This document shows positions 1 to 8,274 of a DNA stretch of 35,165 bases, piece by piece. The notes under the pieces were generated by a model. It saw nothing but the letters and a program-made list of their open reading frames with translations, was not told the DNA's origin and did no database searches. The DNA is from Priapulus caudatus (taxonomy: Eukaryota; Priapulida; Priapulimorpha; Priapulimorphida; Priapulidae): assembly GCF_000485595.1 (NCBI RefSeq), contig NW_014577915.1, positions 109,134-144,298 of the forward strand, given 5' to 3'. The position numbers and the translations under genes are program-made. Position 1 is the stretch's first letter. Every line of letters begins with the position of its first letter.

Positions 1-328
1 ACCTAGAGGCTACTGTTCCTTTAAGCAAACGCGTAGTCAAATGGGAGGAACTAGAGTTTATTTTGTCATAAGGTAGTGTGATTATGCATGCCACGAAGTA
101 TTTGCTAGTCTAGTACTGGAGAAATTAGCGTTTGGATGCGCATTGTGAGGCTTTAAGTCAAACATAAGGGTCGAAGCAACTGTTATATAAAACAGGTGTA
201 AAAGTTAGTCCAGAAATTATATTGGCAAATATTGCTAGATACGCGCTGATGAAATGGCAACATTTTCATAATTTTGGAGACACGCATTTTTAGTGTTGAC
301 ATGTTTTTCTGTATAATTGATTTTTCAG

Positions 329-3300
329 TATTAGGAATGAAGATTATTTGGATGATAAGCAGGTTAGAGATGAAGACGTCGATCCTTCTCCTGACGTTGG
401 TGTACGCAGTATACCAGTGCCCACGCAAAACACCAAGCATTACACTTCCAGCCGTACAGGGTCAGTTTCCTGCTATATTAACATTAATTGTTAATTGTCA
501 ACATTTTATTAATTGTTGTGTACAGTAAGTATACATCATTGTATGTAGTTTATATACATATATATGTATATATGTATATATATACTTTTTTTACGGCAGA
601 GAATGCGAAATGCATCAAACCTGTCAGACTAAAGTGTTTTTTTAGGTGCAAGTCTGACAGATCTTACTTGCATACCGGACCCATTGTCTGACACTATTCT
701 TCTTTCAGATGTGGGGTCAACATTTATTACCAAGTTACCAACTGTTCCAATGTTACCTTTTCTACAGTTTTTTCCCAAATAAATGAAAATATGATAACCT
801 TTATTCAGTTTAGAGTTGATTTTTAGTGTAATTTTAAGCCACGATGTGCACAATACTAAGTGAGACCATAGAGTGAGACAATAAGAGAGAGTTCACACTA
901 GGTAGACACTTCATTTATCTTAGAAATGGGCATATAATTCGAAACGAAAAAAACGAAAATTGGGTCCTGGCCCAAGTCGGCTCACTATTAGAGCCTGTGC
1001 ATGACAGAAAAAACCAAAGTTCTACATTTCTGGTTATCTGTTGTTATTCAATCATTATATGTAGATTCTCCAAATTATTTGCATGATCTATAACTACTGC
1101 TATTTTATTAACACAATTACTATTATTACCTCGGCCAAGGGGTTGGCAGGAGGTTATGTTTTCACCGGCGTGTGCTTGTTGGTTTGTGCGTTTGTGCGTT
1201 GGTTTGTTTGTGTACAGCCTAACTGAAAAAGTTATGGACGGATTGTCATAAAATTTTCAGGATAGGTCAGAATGGGCTAACTTCGAATTGATTAGATTTT
1301 GGTGGTGATCCGGATCCATTTAATAAAATTTTCAGGATAGGTCAGAAATGGGGTAACTTAGGATTGATTACATTTTGGTGGTGATCCGGATTCAATTAAT
1401 TATTTAATTAATTAATAAAAAAATTTAGTCAGAGAATTGAGCTGCCTTGGCGCAGGTCTGTGCTCTCCGAGTGCTCTAGTTGTATTATGCATTATCCAAT
1501 AGAAAGTTATCTTAACTGACTGTCATCTATTTTTCATTTTGTGTGCTTCAAAAGACGAGTCAAGTACAAACCTGAGGAAGACCAAAAGATTCTTGCTTAC
1601 ATCAGAAAACACAACCTCCTCAGAAATGTTAAAGGCCGGGCTATGTGGGTGATGATGGAGAAAAAAGGAGTAGGTTTTTTTTATGTTTGAACATGGTTGT
1701 GTTCATAACATAATAATGTACATATACTCAATGTCTAACTGATCGTGAGAGTGCTGTGCCCGAATGGTTTTTATTTAAAAGATTAGTGATGGCATAAAAG
1801 ACATCTGGGACGTGCCAATTACATGCTTATATCTGCCAAAGACACGGCAATTTTATTCTTAGATGTATTAAGAATTATGTGTGATTATAGAAAGTGGTGT
1901 GATTACTGATTACATTTAGAGTTACATTTATATTTGGCATATCCTGACCTAAATCTCCTATTTCAATATAAACTGACAGGTAGTGCCATGCCACACGTGG
2001 CAAAGTCTCAAGTGCCGATACCTCAAAGTTATCTCCGTTAACCAGGATAACATGTTAGGTATGTTATTTATCGTGGCATCTATTTCTAAATGGTTTGTAC
2101 TAATAATAGTGAGATGCATCTTTTACTGCTGTGCAGAGTAGCTCTATCTCTTCCACGTGTGAGAGCTACCCATTTTCTCAATATTTGACACATTTCCAAG
2201 TTGCCACCTTGCCATGGCTTTTGATTCAGCGAAATGTAATGGATTATAGAACTCTATGCATCTTTTTGCAAAAATCTTTTTGCATTTTGTGTTTTAAAAG
2301 CTTGATATGTTACAACAGATATGAGCCCCCTACCTTGCTAAAGAAAGTCTAAGCCTGAAATAGATGCATAGCCAAGTGTATTGTAAAAAGTGCTTTAATT
2401 TTCTTCACTCTTTCCAAAAATATCCACTTTTGAACTTACAGTTTGTTGTGAGACAGAAATTTCAAATTGAAAAATTTGATTTGCAGCTCCAGAAGATTCG
2501 AGCTCAACTTGGTTAAAAAAGAGAGTGAAACGAGTTGACACCATCGACCAAATTAACACAGGCAACAAAGCCAAAATGTCAAACAGAGGTCAGCAGGGGC
2601 GTGTACAGGGGGGGGCCACACCCCCCCCCCTGCTCGCGCAGAAAACGCATCTAAGGGGGTCTAATTTCAAAACCCCAGACCCTCCCCCCTTCGCGTGCTC
2701 ACAAGTTTGGGTTACGGTTAGACCCCCTATGGTACAAATCCTGTACATGCCCCTGGTCAGGGGGACATAGACCTATCTGCGTTAGGCTGTTAGTGTGTTA
2801 CGATTTGTGCACTTTTACTTTGCACTACATGTCACAACACAGATAAGAGTTTGTTTTCTGTAAAGTACTAGTACGTAGTAGTGCTGCAATAACCTCCTCG
2901 TCACAGGCTTGGAACGCTTCAATAATAACGTTACTATTATGTAAACACTAAATCAGTAAATGTAAATTTACTTGGCCTACCAAAGGCAAAGTGAAAGTGT
3001 CAATGTTTATGTATTCTCTATCGACTAATCAGTCTAACGTAAACGCCGTTCAAATCACAAATGATCTTTGGAAACGCGCAATCTTACCGCACGCACACTG
3101 CTGTACACAAACAATTTCAATAGACATATAGAGCAGCTTAGCCCTAAGGTGGGAAAGCGTGAACGCCAAATTTGCACAACGCTCACTTCGTTTCACACCA
3201 TAACAGCACAAATACACAAACAACTGCCTCTATATTGGGCAATGGATTAGTACTGTGCGTAGCTGAATGTTCATGTCACTTGTTTGAATTATTGCCCTTA

Positions 3301-6300
3301 CACCTTGGTGGAATGCAACCCAGAGAAATCAGGTGAATTTCCAAGGAAAACTCGCACTCCATGGCAATGACAATGTAAATGGGAGAAACTTTCTTTATAC
3401 ATGAATAATTGCACCGCATTGCATCTGGGTTCAATCACTCCCTGCTTCTGAGCTCCATGACGAGCTCCGCCAAGTTGAGCCAACATGATTCATGCAGGAA
3501 TGACGTCACATACACGACTGCGTTAATTGCCCAAACAATCGAGTAGCGCGGTTAGGCAGTTTTGGGAAATATACTGACAGTTGCTCCCATTTACGTGGCC
3601 ATGGAGTGGGAGTTTTTCTCACGGATTCACTAGATATCTCTGGGAAAATTAAGCTAGTTGTACCAAATAGTAAGGCTGCCAGGGTCTATGTCTCCCTGGG
3701 TACTGCCGGAACAAACGAATAGCATGATACTTTGTAATGTTGTATATCACATAGATACAAAGTTACTTTCAAATGTCAATTAGTACTACACACTTTACAC
3801 CAGTACTTAGCATTATGGTACAATGTATAATTTGTACTTAGAACAGCTGGATTTTTAAAAAAACTGAAATTAAATTCAATATCTGAAAACAATGGGAGAA
3901 ATTATTAGAAGCCTACCATTTTGTTCTTCATCTGTGCGAAACTTCTCTATCGTCATGGTGGCTGCAAGACGAAAGTCTTCGCCAACACATATGTCTCGTA
4001 GCGATCTTGCCTCATTCTGTTTACCACGAGACATTGCGATCTTTGCTACACTGTACACAAAGAAACGTTTTATCATATGGCGCACTATGGTCTCCATATG
4101 CGTACCTCTTTTACTTCATTTACATTTAAAAAATAAATGGGACAGCCTCAGGTATTTATTAATCTGCTGCAGTTCCACAATTTTCAACAGCCATGCACTT
4201 TGCACACATTACAAGCCAAATTTGACTGCTTAATTTTTGCATCTGGTCCACGGTTAAGTCAACCTTGCATAAAAATATATAAAAGATGTAATTAAATCTA
4301 GCCTGCATCAATAGCAAGATGCTACATTTTTTTAAATAAGAGGACAATAATTCTAATGTATAGCTGATCAACTTGTCATATGTGTGACCTTTTAAAATAC
4401 TATGTTACTACAATTTACCAACTATTTTACTCTAGATCTAACAGGGTTAATAGTTACTCAACCGTGAAGATTGCAAACGTACAGCTTACGTTTCGCCTCC
4501 TGCCAGGACGCTTTCTCAACTCTATTTTATTCTACTATTAAACTTTAAAAGTATAAATTTAAATTCCTGCTACTTCGGTCTTCAGCAGAAAATTAAGTTG
4601 GTCTGGTTAGAAGTTGACGAATGGCAGTTAATTAGATAGTTTGTGTACAGAATCTAACATCATCTTAAATTGTTTACATTACAAATGAAATTTATTAAGT
4701 ACTTAAGTAACTTTATTAAGTACTTATTAAGTTACTTAAACATTGGTAAAAAAAAATTCTAGCGGCTAGCCTCATGTGAACCTGACAATTATTTCATATT
4801 TATACTTTTGACGTAGAAAACCTTTGAAAGCATTTTTCATTCTGGGAGAAGTCACCAAATCGGCAAATGACAATGTAGCTCTAGTACTATACTAAGCCCG
4901 CGTACAGTTGCCGCCTGTGGCAACTGCACGCGGGCTATAGTTACTAGAGCTAATGACAATGTAGAAGAAGACGCAGGAAAAGAGAAAAAGATGATGATGA
5001 AGGATGCAAATGAGTTATTTAAAACAGAAAAAAAAAGTTTGTTTGTTTGTAAACACCCTTAACCTAGCCCAGCAGTCGGCAGTACCTCAGCCTCAGGTTC
5101 ACTTCAGCTTTAGGCTCACTGAGGCCATCCTTAAAAAATTCTATGTTTGCTGTCCCCCGACTCAGGATTTTTTTAGTGGGTAGGTCTTCTTTTGTGAGGC
5201 GTAATAGTTATTTTAAGTCTGTCCTCATGTTTACCACACATGCCTTGTGTTTCAGTCTTAACTATGAGAAATGTCAAAAAAAAAAAATGGAACCAAAATG
5301 TCAAAAAAAACTTCGTCGAGGCTATTTTCGTTGGTCGGTCGGAGGACAGCAAACATATAATTTTTTAAGGATGGCCTGATGCTGAGAATTCATGGTACAG
5401 TGTGACTGTCAAGTGTTTACCATTTAAGCATGCATGTGTGTACTGTACTGTATTGCATTCAATCAAGCGTGCCCCGCCGCCCGCGCGTATATACGTGTGT
5501 GCCTGAACAAGGGTCCGACATTCCGACAGTGGGAGAACGGAATCAAAAGACAGTAGCGGTAAAGTGAAGCTCAGTATGGTGCCGTCGACCAAAGCTGCGA
5601 GGTTAGACCAAACCGAGAGTCGTCACAGCACGAGGCACAGCATAAACGAGGATGTTCGTGAACCTTGGACATCTACACAAGTAGACCCCCTGCGGGCGGA
5701 AAGTTCAAGCAAAAACGAAAGAAAACGGGGCGCTCGTGGCAAGCCGCTTGCAGTGTCCTCTGGGTACTTCTACTCCGAAGATGACTCCGCTCTTGCCCTA
5801 TCTCCGATCGAATGCCAAGGTAGGAGCTATGTAGGTGGTAACAACTTCCATGGTGGGTATGGTAGGTTTGTCTTCAGTTTACCTTAAAGCTTAAACAGTA
5901 AACGAATAGATACTCATGTAAAACAAGTGCATGATCGAGGATGTGGCTATACAAGGTAATGACCAGGGAAAAAAATAAAATTTATTTTTCGGGGGCTACT
6001 TTTCAAGCTCGCGTGCATGAAAATAACACTCTAAAATGTGGTTTGCATTGAACTCTATGCAAATTTACGGGGGCTCTTTTTGTCATTTCCAGGGCTCTTT
6101 TTGGCATTTCGAGGGCTAAATCGCCCCGAGCCCCCGTGTATTTTTTCCACTGGTAATGACGTAGAATGTTAACAACAAACAAAGTGCAGAAGAGGTAATA
6201 AGCACACGTGCATGTTTAGTCTAATTTATCACATGGGTGTTTCCTCATCTCTTGATTATGTTCACTTGCTGACAAATCCCATTGCGCTTTTTCTTCACAC

Positions 6301-7754
6301 AGTGGCAGTTGTAATAGTATGGACTACTTACTATGCACATGCACATTATATAATCTAGTACCTTATTGTTAGGTCAACGCGGATTGATATCGCGCTCTCT
6401 TATTCACCAGTTCGTGTGCCTGCTAGGCAGAACATGTACCAGCTCCAGCAATAAAATACCTTTATGAGTTACATCACTCTTCGTCAATACATAACAGCAG
6501 TCTCAGAACTAAATAAATAGGTTAGAGTTGTTGCTTGTATTGAGAATTATTTCATAGTTCACTTCTAATGGACCATCATAAGAGACATAGCAATTATTTG
6601 GAGAACATTACTTAGTCGTGACGATTAGTGATATATGCAAATCTGTTTGTAATGGTCAGTTGAAAATACCCAAATTTGCATTGGTTTGAGAAAGTGAAGG
6701 TTACAGGACAAAACCCCATGTGAAATTGCCTCAAAATCATACAAGCATGAAACTGTGAATCTAAAATGTTGCAGAAGCGAGTGACAGCTCGACAGATTCA
6801 GAAGACGTTGCTGGTAAGGTTGAGCAGGCGGGGCCAACAGTATGGCAATGCTTGAAACCTGCCAGCCTTGAGGAAACCGTGAGCGTGGCACGGGTAAGCG
6901 GAACTAAACACCGTTCGCTGTCATGTACGCCAAGGAGCTAAATATAACAAGGAGAGGAAGCGCCGCCATATCTGGCCCAAATTTGGGTTCGGCAGAGACC
7001 CTAGAACAGATTAGTGTTCTATTGTCTCTGGGTTCGGTCTGCACAGCCGTTGCAGCTGATTATGGTCCATAGATGGGGCCTTTGAGGCGAAAAGCGCACA
7101 GCCAATCTGCTTCCTCTCTTTATTATATTTAGCTCCTTGATGTACGCTAGTTTATGCTTTACAGTTCATGCCGCTGATAGTTTGTCGTGCAAGTTGGGCC
7201 AAAATAAGCTGCTGAAACAGCTGTCAGAGATTGAAATCACGTTAGATCTTGGTAGACGTAAGGGTTTCGTTAGAAGCAGTGCACAGCGAGTTCAGATACG
7301 TAGTTTGACGTGAAGTTATACGCCTTGTATTTTTTAGCCCGGCCGGGTTGCGAGACTAATGTCAATATACACAGAGTGAAACCCATCCGTCTCATCTCTT
7401 TAGATACTTTTACTCGTAGGCGAAGTACTTTCAAAACAATATTAAGTAAAACCTGTATAGGTGTGTATGAATATGTATTCGTACCATATTTTAATGAGGA
7501 GAAGAAAACTGTAGAGCTGGTAAGCTAGTGCACATGTATCTTAATACATAAGTCATAGTATGTAGAATTAAACCTGGTGTGGTACACATGATAATTATTT
7601 AAAATTTGTTTGTCAGTCCCTGATGGACATCTACCAGATCAGCCTAGAAGATTTGGATGCTGAAATCACGAAACATCAGGGAGACATCAATGCAGTTATG
7701 GACAGTTTGGACATGCGAGAGTCAAACTCCACAGACGACACTCTTCAATATTGA
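329..7754 (+). CDS. TERF2IP: Telomere-associated protein RAP1 (TERF2IP), 5' end outside window
   Basis: RAP1 is the telomere and transcription factor that binds TRF2 in animal shelterin. Exons I can phase: 329-460, 1555-1669, 1980-2058, 2487-2588, about 5550-5819, 6775-6813, 7165-7251, about 7338-7519, 7617-7754 (TGA). All these junctions have GT/AG; phases agree except that the acceptor of the 5550 exon is weak and exons between 2588 and 5550 could be missed. Exon 329-460 reads IRNEDYLDDKQV, like the end of the RAP1 BRCT domain. The next two encode the Myb domain (YKPEEDQKILAYIRKH then HTWQSLKCRYLKVI). A basic stretch (WLKKRVKRV) and a Ser/Asp-rich linker follow, including SEIEITLDL, which resembles the conserved FEIHI segment before the C-terminal domain. 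The last exon, SLMDIYQISLEDLDAEITK, matches the first RCT helices. A second donor at 6894 would give a truncated variant. The BRCT core lies left of the window. Confidence 0.85.
621..660. repeat. Small perfect hairpin in RAP1 intron
   Basis: CTGTCAGACT (621-630) and AGTCTGACAG (651-660) are perfect inverted repeats with a 20-nt loop. No function is evident. Confidence 0.5.
1130..1484. repeat. CCTCGGCCAAGG-type interspersed repeat with internal duplication
   Basis: Starts ACCTCGGCCAAGGGG, continues with a TTTG-rich stretch and AAAAGTTATGGACGGATTGT, and ends near TTGGCGCAGGTCTG...CTCTAGTT. I recognise this as a repeat scattered through many animal genomes. The short ends CCTCGGCCAAGG and CCTTGGCGCAGG are near-inverse. 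An internal block of about 70 bp (AAATTTTCAGGATAGGTCAG...TGATCCGGAT) occurs twice (about 1250-1318 and 1325-1392). Confidence 0.65.
1555..2058 (+). CDS. TERF2IP: RAP1 Myb (SANT-like) domain, two exons
   Basis: Exon 1555-1669 joins phase 0 to exon 1980-2058. The joined product has the three-helix RAP1 Myb pattern: an acidic start (PEED), A-x-W in AMWVMMEKKG, then H-T-W-Q-S-L-K-x-R-Y-L-K. The HTWQSLK block is highly diagnostic of RAP1 in animals. The intervening intron is 310 bp with a CAG acceptor at 1977-1979 and a GTAGGT donor at 1670. Confidence 0.88.
2487..2588 (+). CDS. TERF2IP: RAP1 exon after the Myb domain
   Basis: The exon follows a TTTGCAG acceptor and continues the frame of exon 1980-2058 (1+2 nt codon). 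It encodes APEDSSSTWLKKRVKRVD and a Lys/Asn-rich tail, comparable to the short Ser-rich then Lys/Arg-rich segment after the Myb domain in vertebrate RAP1. The proposed donor GTCAGC at 2589 overlaps the TSD of a MITE, so the 3' boundary is less certain than the 5' one. Confidence 0.6.
2594..2755. mobile_element. 162-bp hAT-like MITE with 5-bp TSD at RAP1 splice donor
   Basis: TIRs CAGGGGCGTGTACAGG and, inverted, CAGGGGCATGTACAGG match 15/16. The flanks GTCAG (2589-2593) and GTCAG (2756-2760) are a 5-bp TSD. CAGGGGC-type ends are typical of hAT elements, and some hAT lineages make 5-bp duplications. There is no coding capacity. The left TSD coincides with the proposed donor GTCAGC of the RAP1 exon 2487-2588. 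Confidence 0.8.
3310..3650. repeat. Imperfect inverted repeat, arms about 75 bp
   Basis: The right arm (about 3581-3650, CTCCCATTTACGTGGCCATG onward) matches the reverse complement of 3310-3387 over words such as CTCCCATTTAC, GCCATGGAGTG, GAGTTTT and TCTCTGGG, with indels. It is probably an old foldback element or two oppositely inserted copies of one repeat, separated by about 195 bp. Confidence 0.5.
3917..4097 (-). CDS. Possible minus-strand exon, unknown product
   Basis: From ATG at 4097 the minus strand is open through VAKIAMSRGKQNEARSLRDI and DFRLAATMTIEKFRTDEEQN to a GTAGGC donor. The Lys/Arg/Glu/Asp-rich composition looks protein-like, and an internal CAG acceptor after TTTGTGTA could start the exon at VAKIA. 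I do not recognise the family and find no partner exon. It may be a nested gene, a retroelement remnant or chance. Confidence 0.3.
4877..4951. mobile_element. 75-bp hairpin MITE with 11-13-bp TSD (Mutator-like)
   Basis: Nearly the whole element is an inverted repeat: AGCTCTAGTACTATA...GCCCGCG ...CAGTTGCC against its complement, with a CGCCTGT loop. Flanks AATGACAATGT at 4866-4876 and 4952-4962 are identical, and AG after each extends the match to 13 bp. A TSD near 9-11 bp is a Mutator-superfamily feature. There is no coding capacity. Confidence 0.72.
5123..5376. mobile_element. 254-bp PIF/Harbinger-like MITE
   Basis: TIRs of about 38 bp (GGCCATCCTTAAAAAATT... with one or two mismatches) lie at 5123-5160 and 5339-5376. 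Flanks TGA (5120-5122) and TGA (5377-5379) form a 3-bp TSD. GG-starting TIRs and 3-bp TSDs fit PIF/Harbinger. An open frame inside it is a by-product and not a gene. Confidence 0.75.
5550..5819 (+). CDS. TERF2IP: RAP1 linker exon (internal ATG at 5576)
   Basis: The frame is open from 5507 to a GTAGGA donor at 5820 and encodes a polar, disordered, Ser/Arg/Glu-rich linker ending GYFYSEDDSALALSPIECQ. The AAAAG acceptor at about 5549 gives the right phase to join exon 2487-2588 but has a poor pyrimidine tract, so another upstream exon is possible. The ATG at 5576 has A at -3 and G at +4, so this could instead be a first exon or an internal promoter product. I prefer the linker reading because the downstream exons carry the RAP1 C-terminal helices. 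Confidence 0.6.
5964..6152. mobile_element. 189-bp hAT MITE with 8-bp TSD
   Basis: Ends CAGGGAAAAAAATA and, inverted, CAGTGGAAAAAATA. Flanking 8-bp duplications GTAATGAC at 5956-5963 and 6153-6160 are identical. The 8-bp TSD and CAG ends are diagnostic of hAT. The interior has repeated GGGGGCT and GGGCTCTTTTTG words. It lies in the RAP1 intron 5820-6774. Confidence 0.8.
6931..7139. mobile_element. 209-bp hAT MITE with 8-bp TSD in a short RAP1 intron
   Basis: TIRs CAAGGAGCTAAATATAAC / CAAGGAGCTAAATATAAT with similarity over about 31 bp. TSD ATGTACGC at 6923-6930 and 7140-7147 is perfect. Removing it and one TSD leaves an uninterrupted intron between the exons at 6813 and 7165. Confidence 0.82.
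7617..7754 (+). CDS. TERF2IP: RAP1 terminal exon, first half of RCT domain
   Basis: The exon starts after TTTGTCAG and ends at TGA 7752-7754. SLMDIYQISLEDLDAEITK followed by HQGDINAVMDSL aligns without gaps to the first RCT helices (LM-x-x-F/Y, then K-x-x-G-D/E-L/I-x-A). After MRESNSTDDTLQY it stops. The second half of the RCT seen in vertebrates (Trp-containing segment, DD, final Arg-rich helix) is absent. Confidence 0.8.
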   Translation, partial: SLMDIYQISLEDLDAEITKHQGDINAVMDSLDMRESNSTDDTLQY

Positions 7755-7939
7755 CATTTCCTGCAATTTTGACAAACAGCTTAGTTTTCATGATGATGGT
7801 ATATGTTACGGCATTACTGATGAAATTGTATTTATTCGTTGTTCATATCTTGGAAAGCTTAAATCTCTATTATAGCCCCTTGCTCATTTTATGCTTTCGT
7901 TTCATTTTTTGCCATACCAACCTTGTCTTGTATATATTT

Positions 7940-8099
7940 TTATCAATTAAATAGAAGAAATGCTATAACGGTTGTATGTTGGTTTGCGAGATCCTCTCCT
8001 GCACTTTCACCCCATACCTCACATCAACCTTGCCTTGTATATATTTTTATTAATTAAATAGAAAAAAAGCTATAACAACAATGTTTGTATATATTGGTT
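7940..8099 (+). repeat. Duplicated RAP1 3' region with poly(A)-signal-like motifs
   Basis: A segment at 7918-7984 (CAACCTTGTCTTGTATATAT onward) recurs at 8025-8099 with few mismatches, period 107 bp. Each copy has AATTAAAT, a variant poly(A) signal (ATTAAA), about 190 and 300 bp after the RAP1 stop. In the minus direction the second copy contains AATAAA, which could serve the converging SPATA17 gene. Confidence 0.6.
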
Positions 8100-8274
8100 T
8101 ATAGCAATACAAAAAATTGAATCACGCCTGACATATTATGTTTATAATATAAGCATGTTGTTTTTTACTTGAAGCTTGTATATTGTTCTACCTGTCTACT
8201 TGTATATCTGTTGTATCTAAAATACCACCAAACATCAGATGTTATTATTTATAAATGGAAAACAGTTCATTTCT

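Larger units (their letters stand above)
461..1554 (+). other. RAP1 intron (long)
   Basis: A 1.1-kb intron between BRCT-end and Myb exons. Beyond the hairpin, a TA-rich stretch (about 551-584) and the interspersed repeat at 1130-1484, I see no coding sequence. Confidence 0.6.
2761..5549. other. Long interval in RAP1 locus without confident exons
   Basis: Apart from transposon copies, an inverted repeat (3310-3650) and a possible minus-strand exon (3917-4097), I find no supported coding sequence. A segment at 4480-4530 contains GGCGAAACGTAAGC on the minus strand, reminiscent of the 3' ends of degraded retroelements, but nothing firm. Confidence 0.4.

Noticed and set aside
1-74. Possible BRCT exon at the left edge ending before GTAGTG
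   Set aside because: Two frames are open and neither shows a convincing BRCT pattern; an upstream sequence is needed.
4159-4268. Minus-strand frame ending MCAKCMAVENCGTAAD with AATAAA at the stop
   Set aside because: No upstream exon with matching phase and no homology; kept as chance.
5143-5379. 78-codon frame
   Set aside because: It lies wholly inside the Harbinger-like MITE and ends in its TIR.
6814-6893. Extension of the RAP1 exon to the second donor GTAAGC
   Set aside because: It breaks phase with exon 7165-7251, which then meets TGA. The GTAAGG donor at 6814 fits. It remains possible as a minor isoform.
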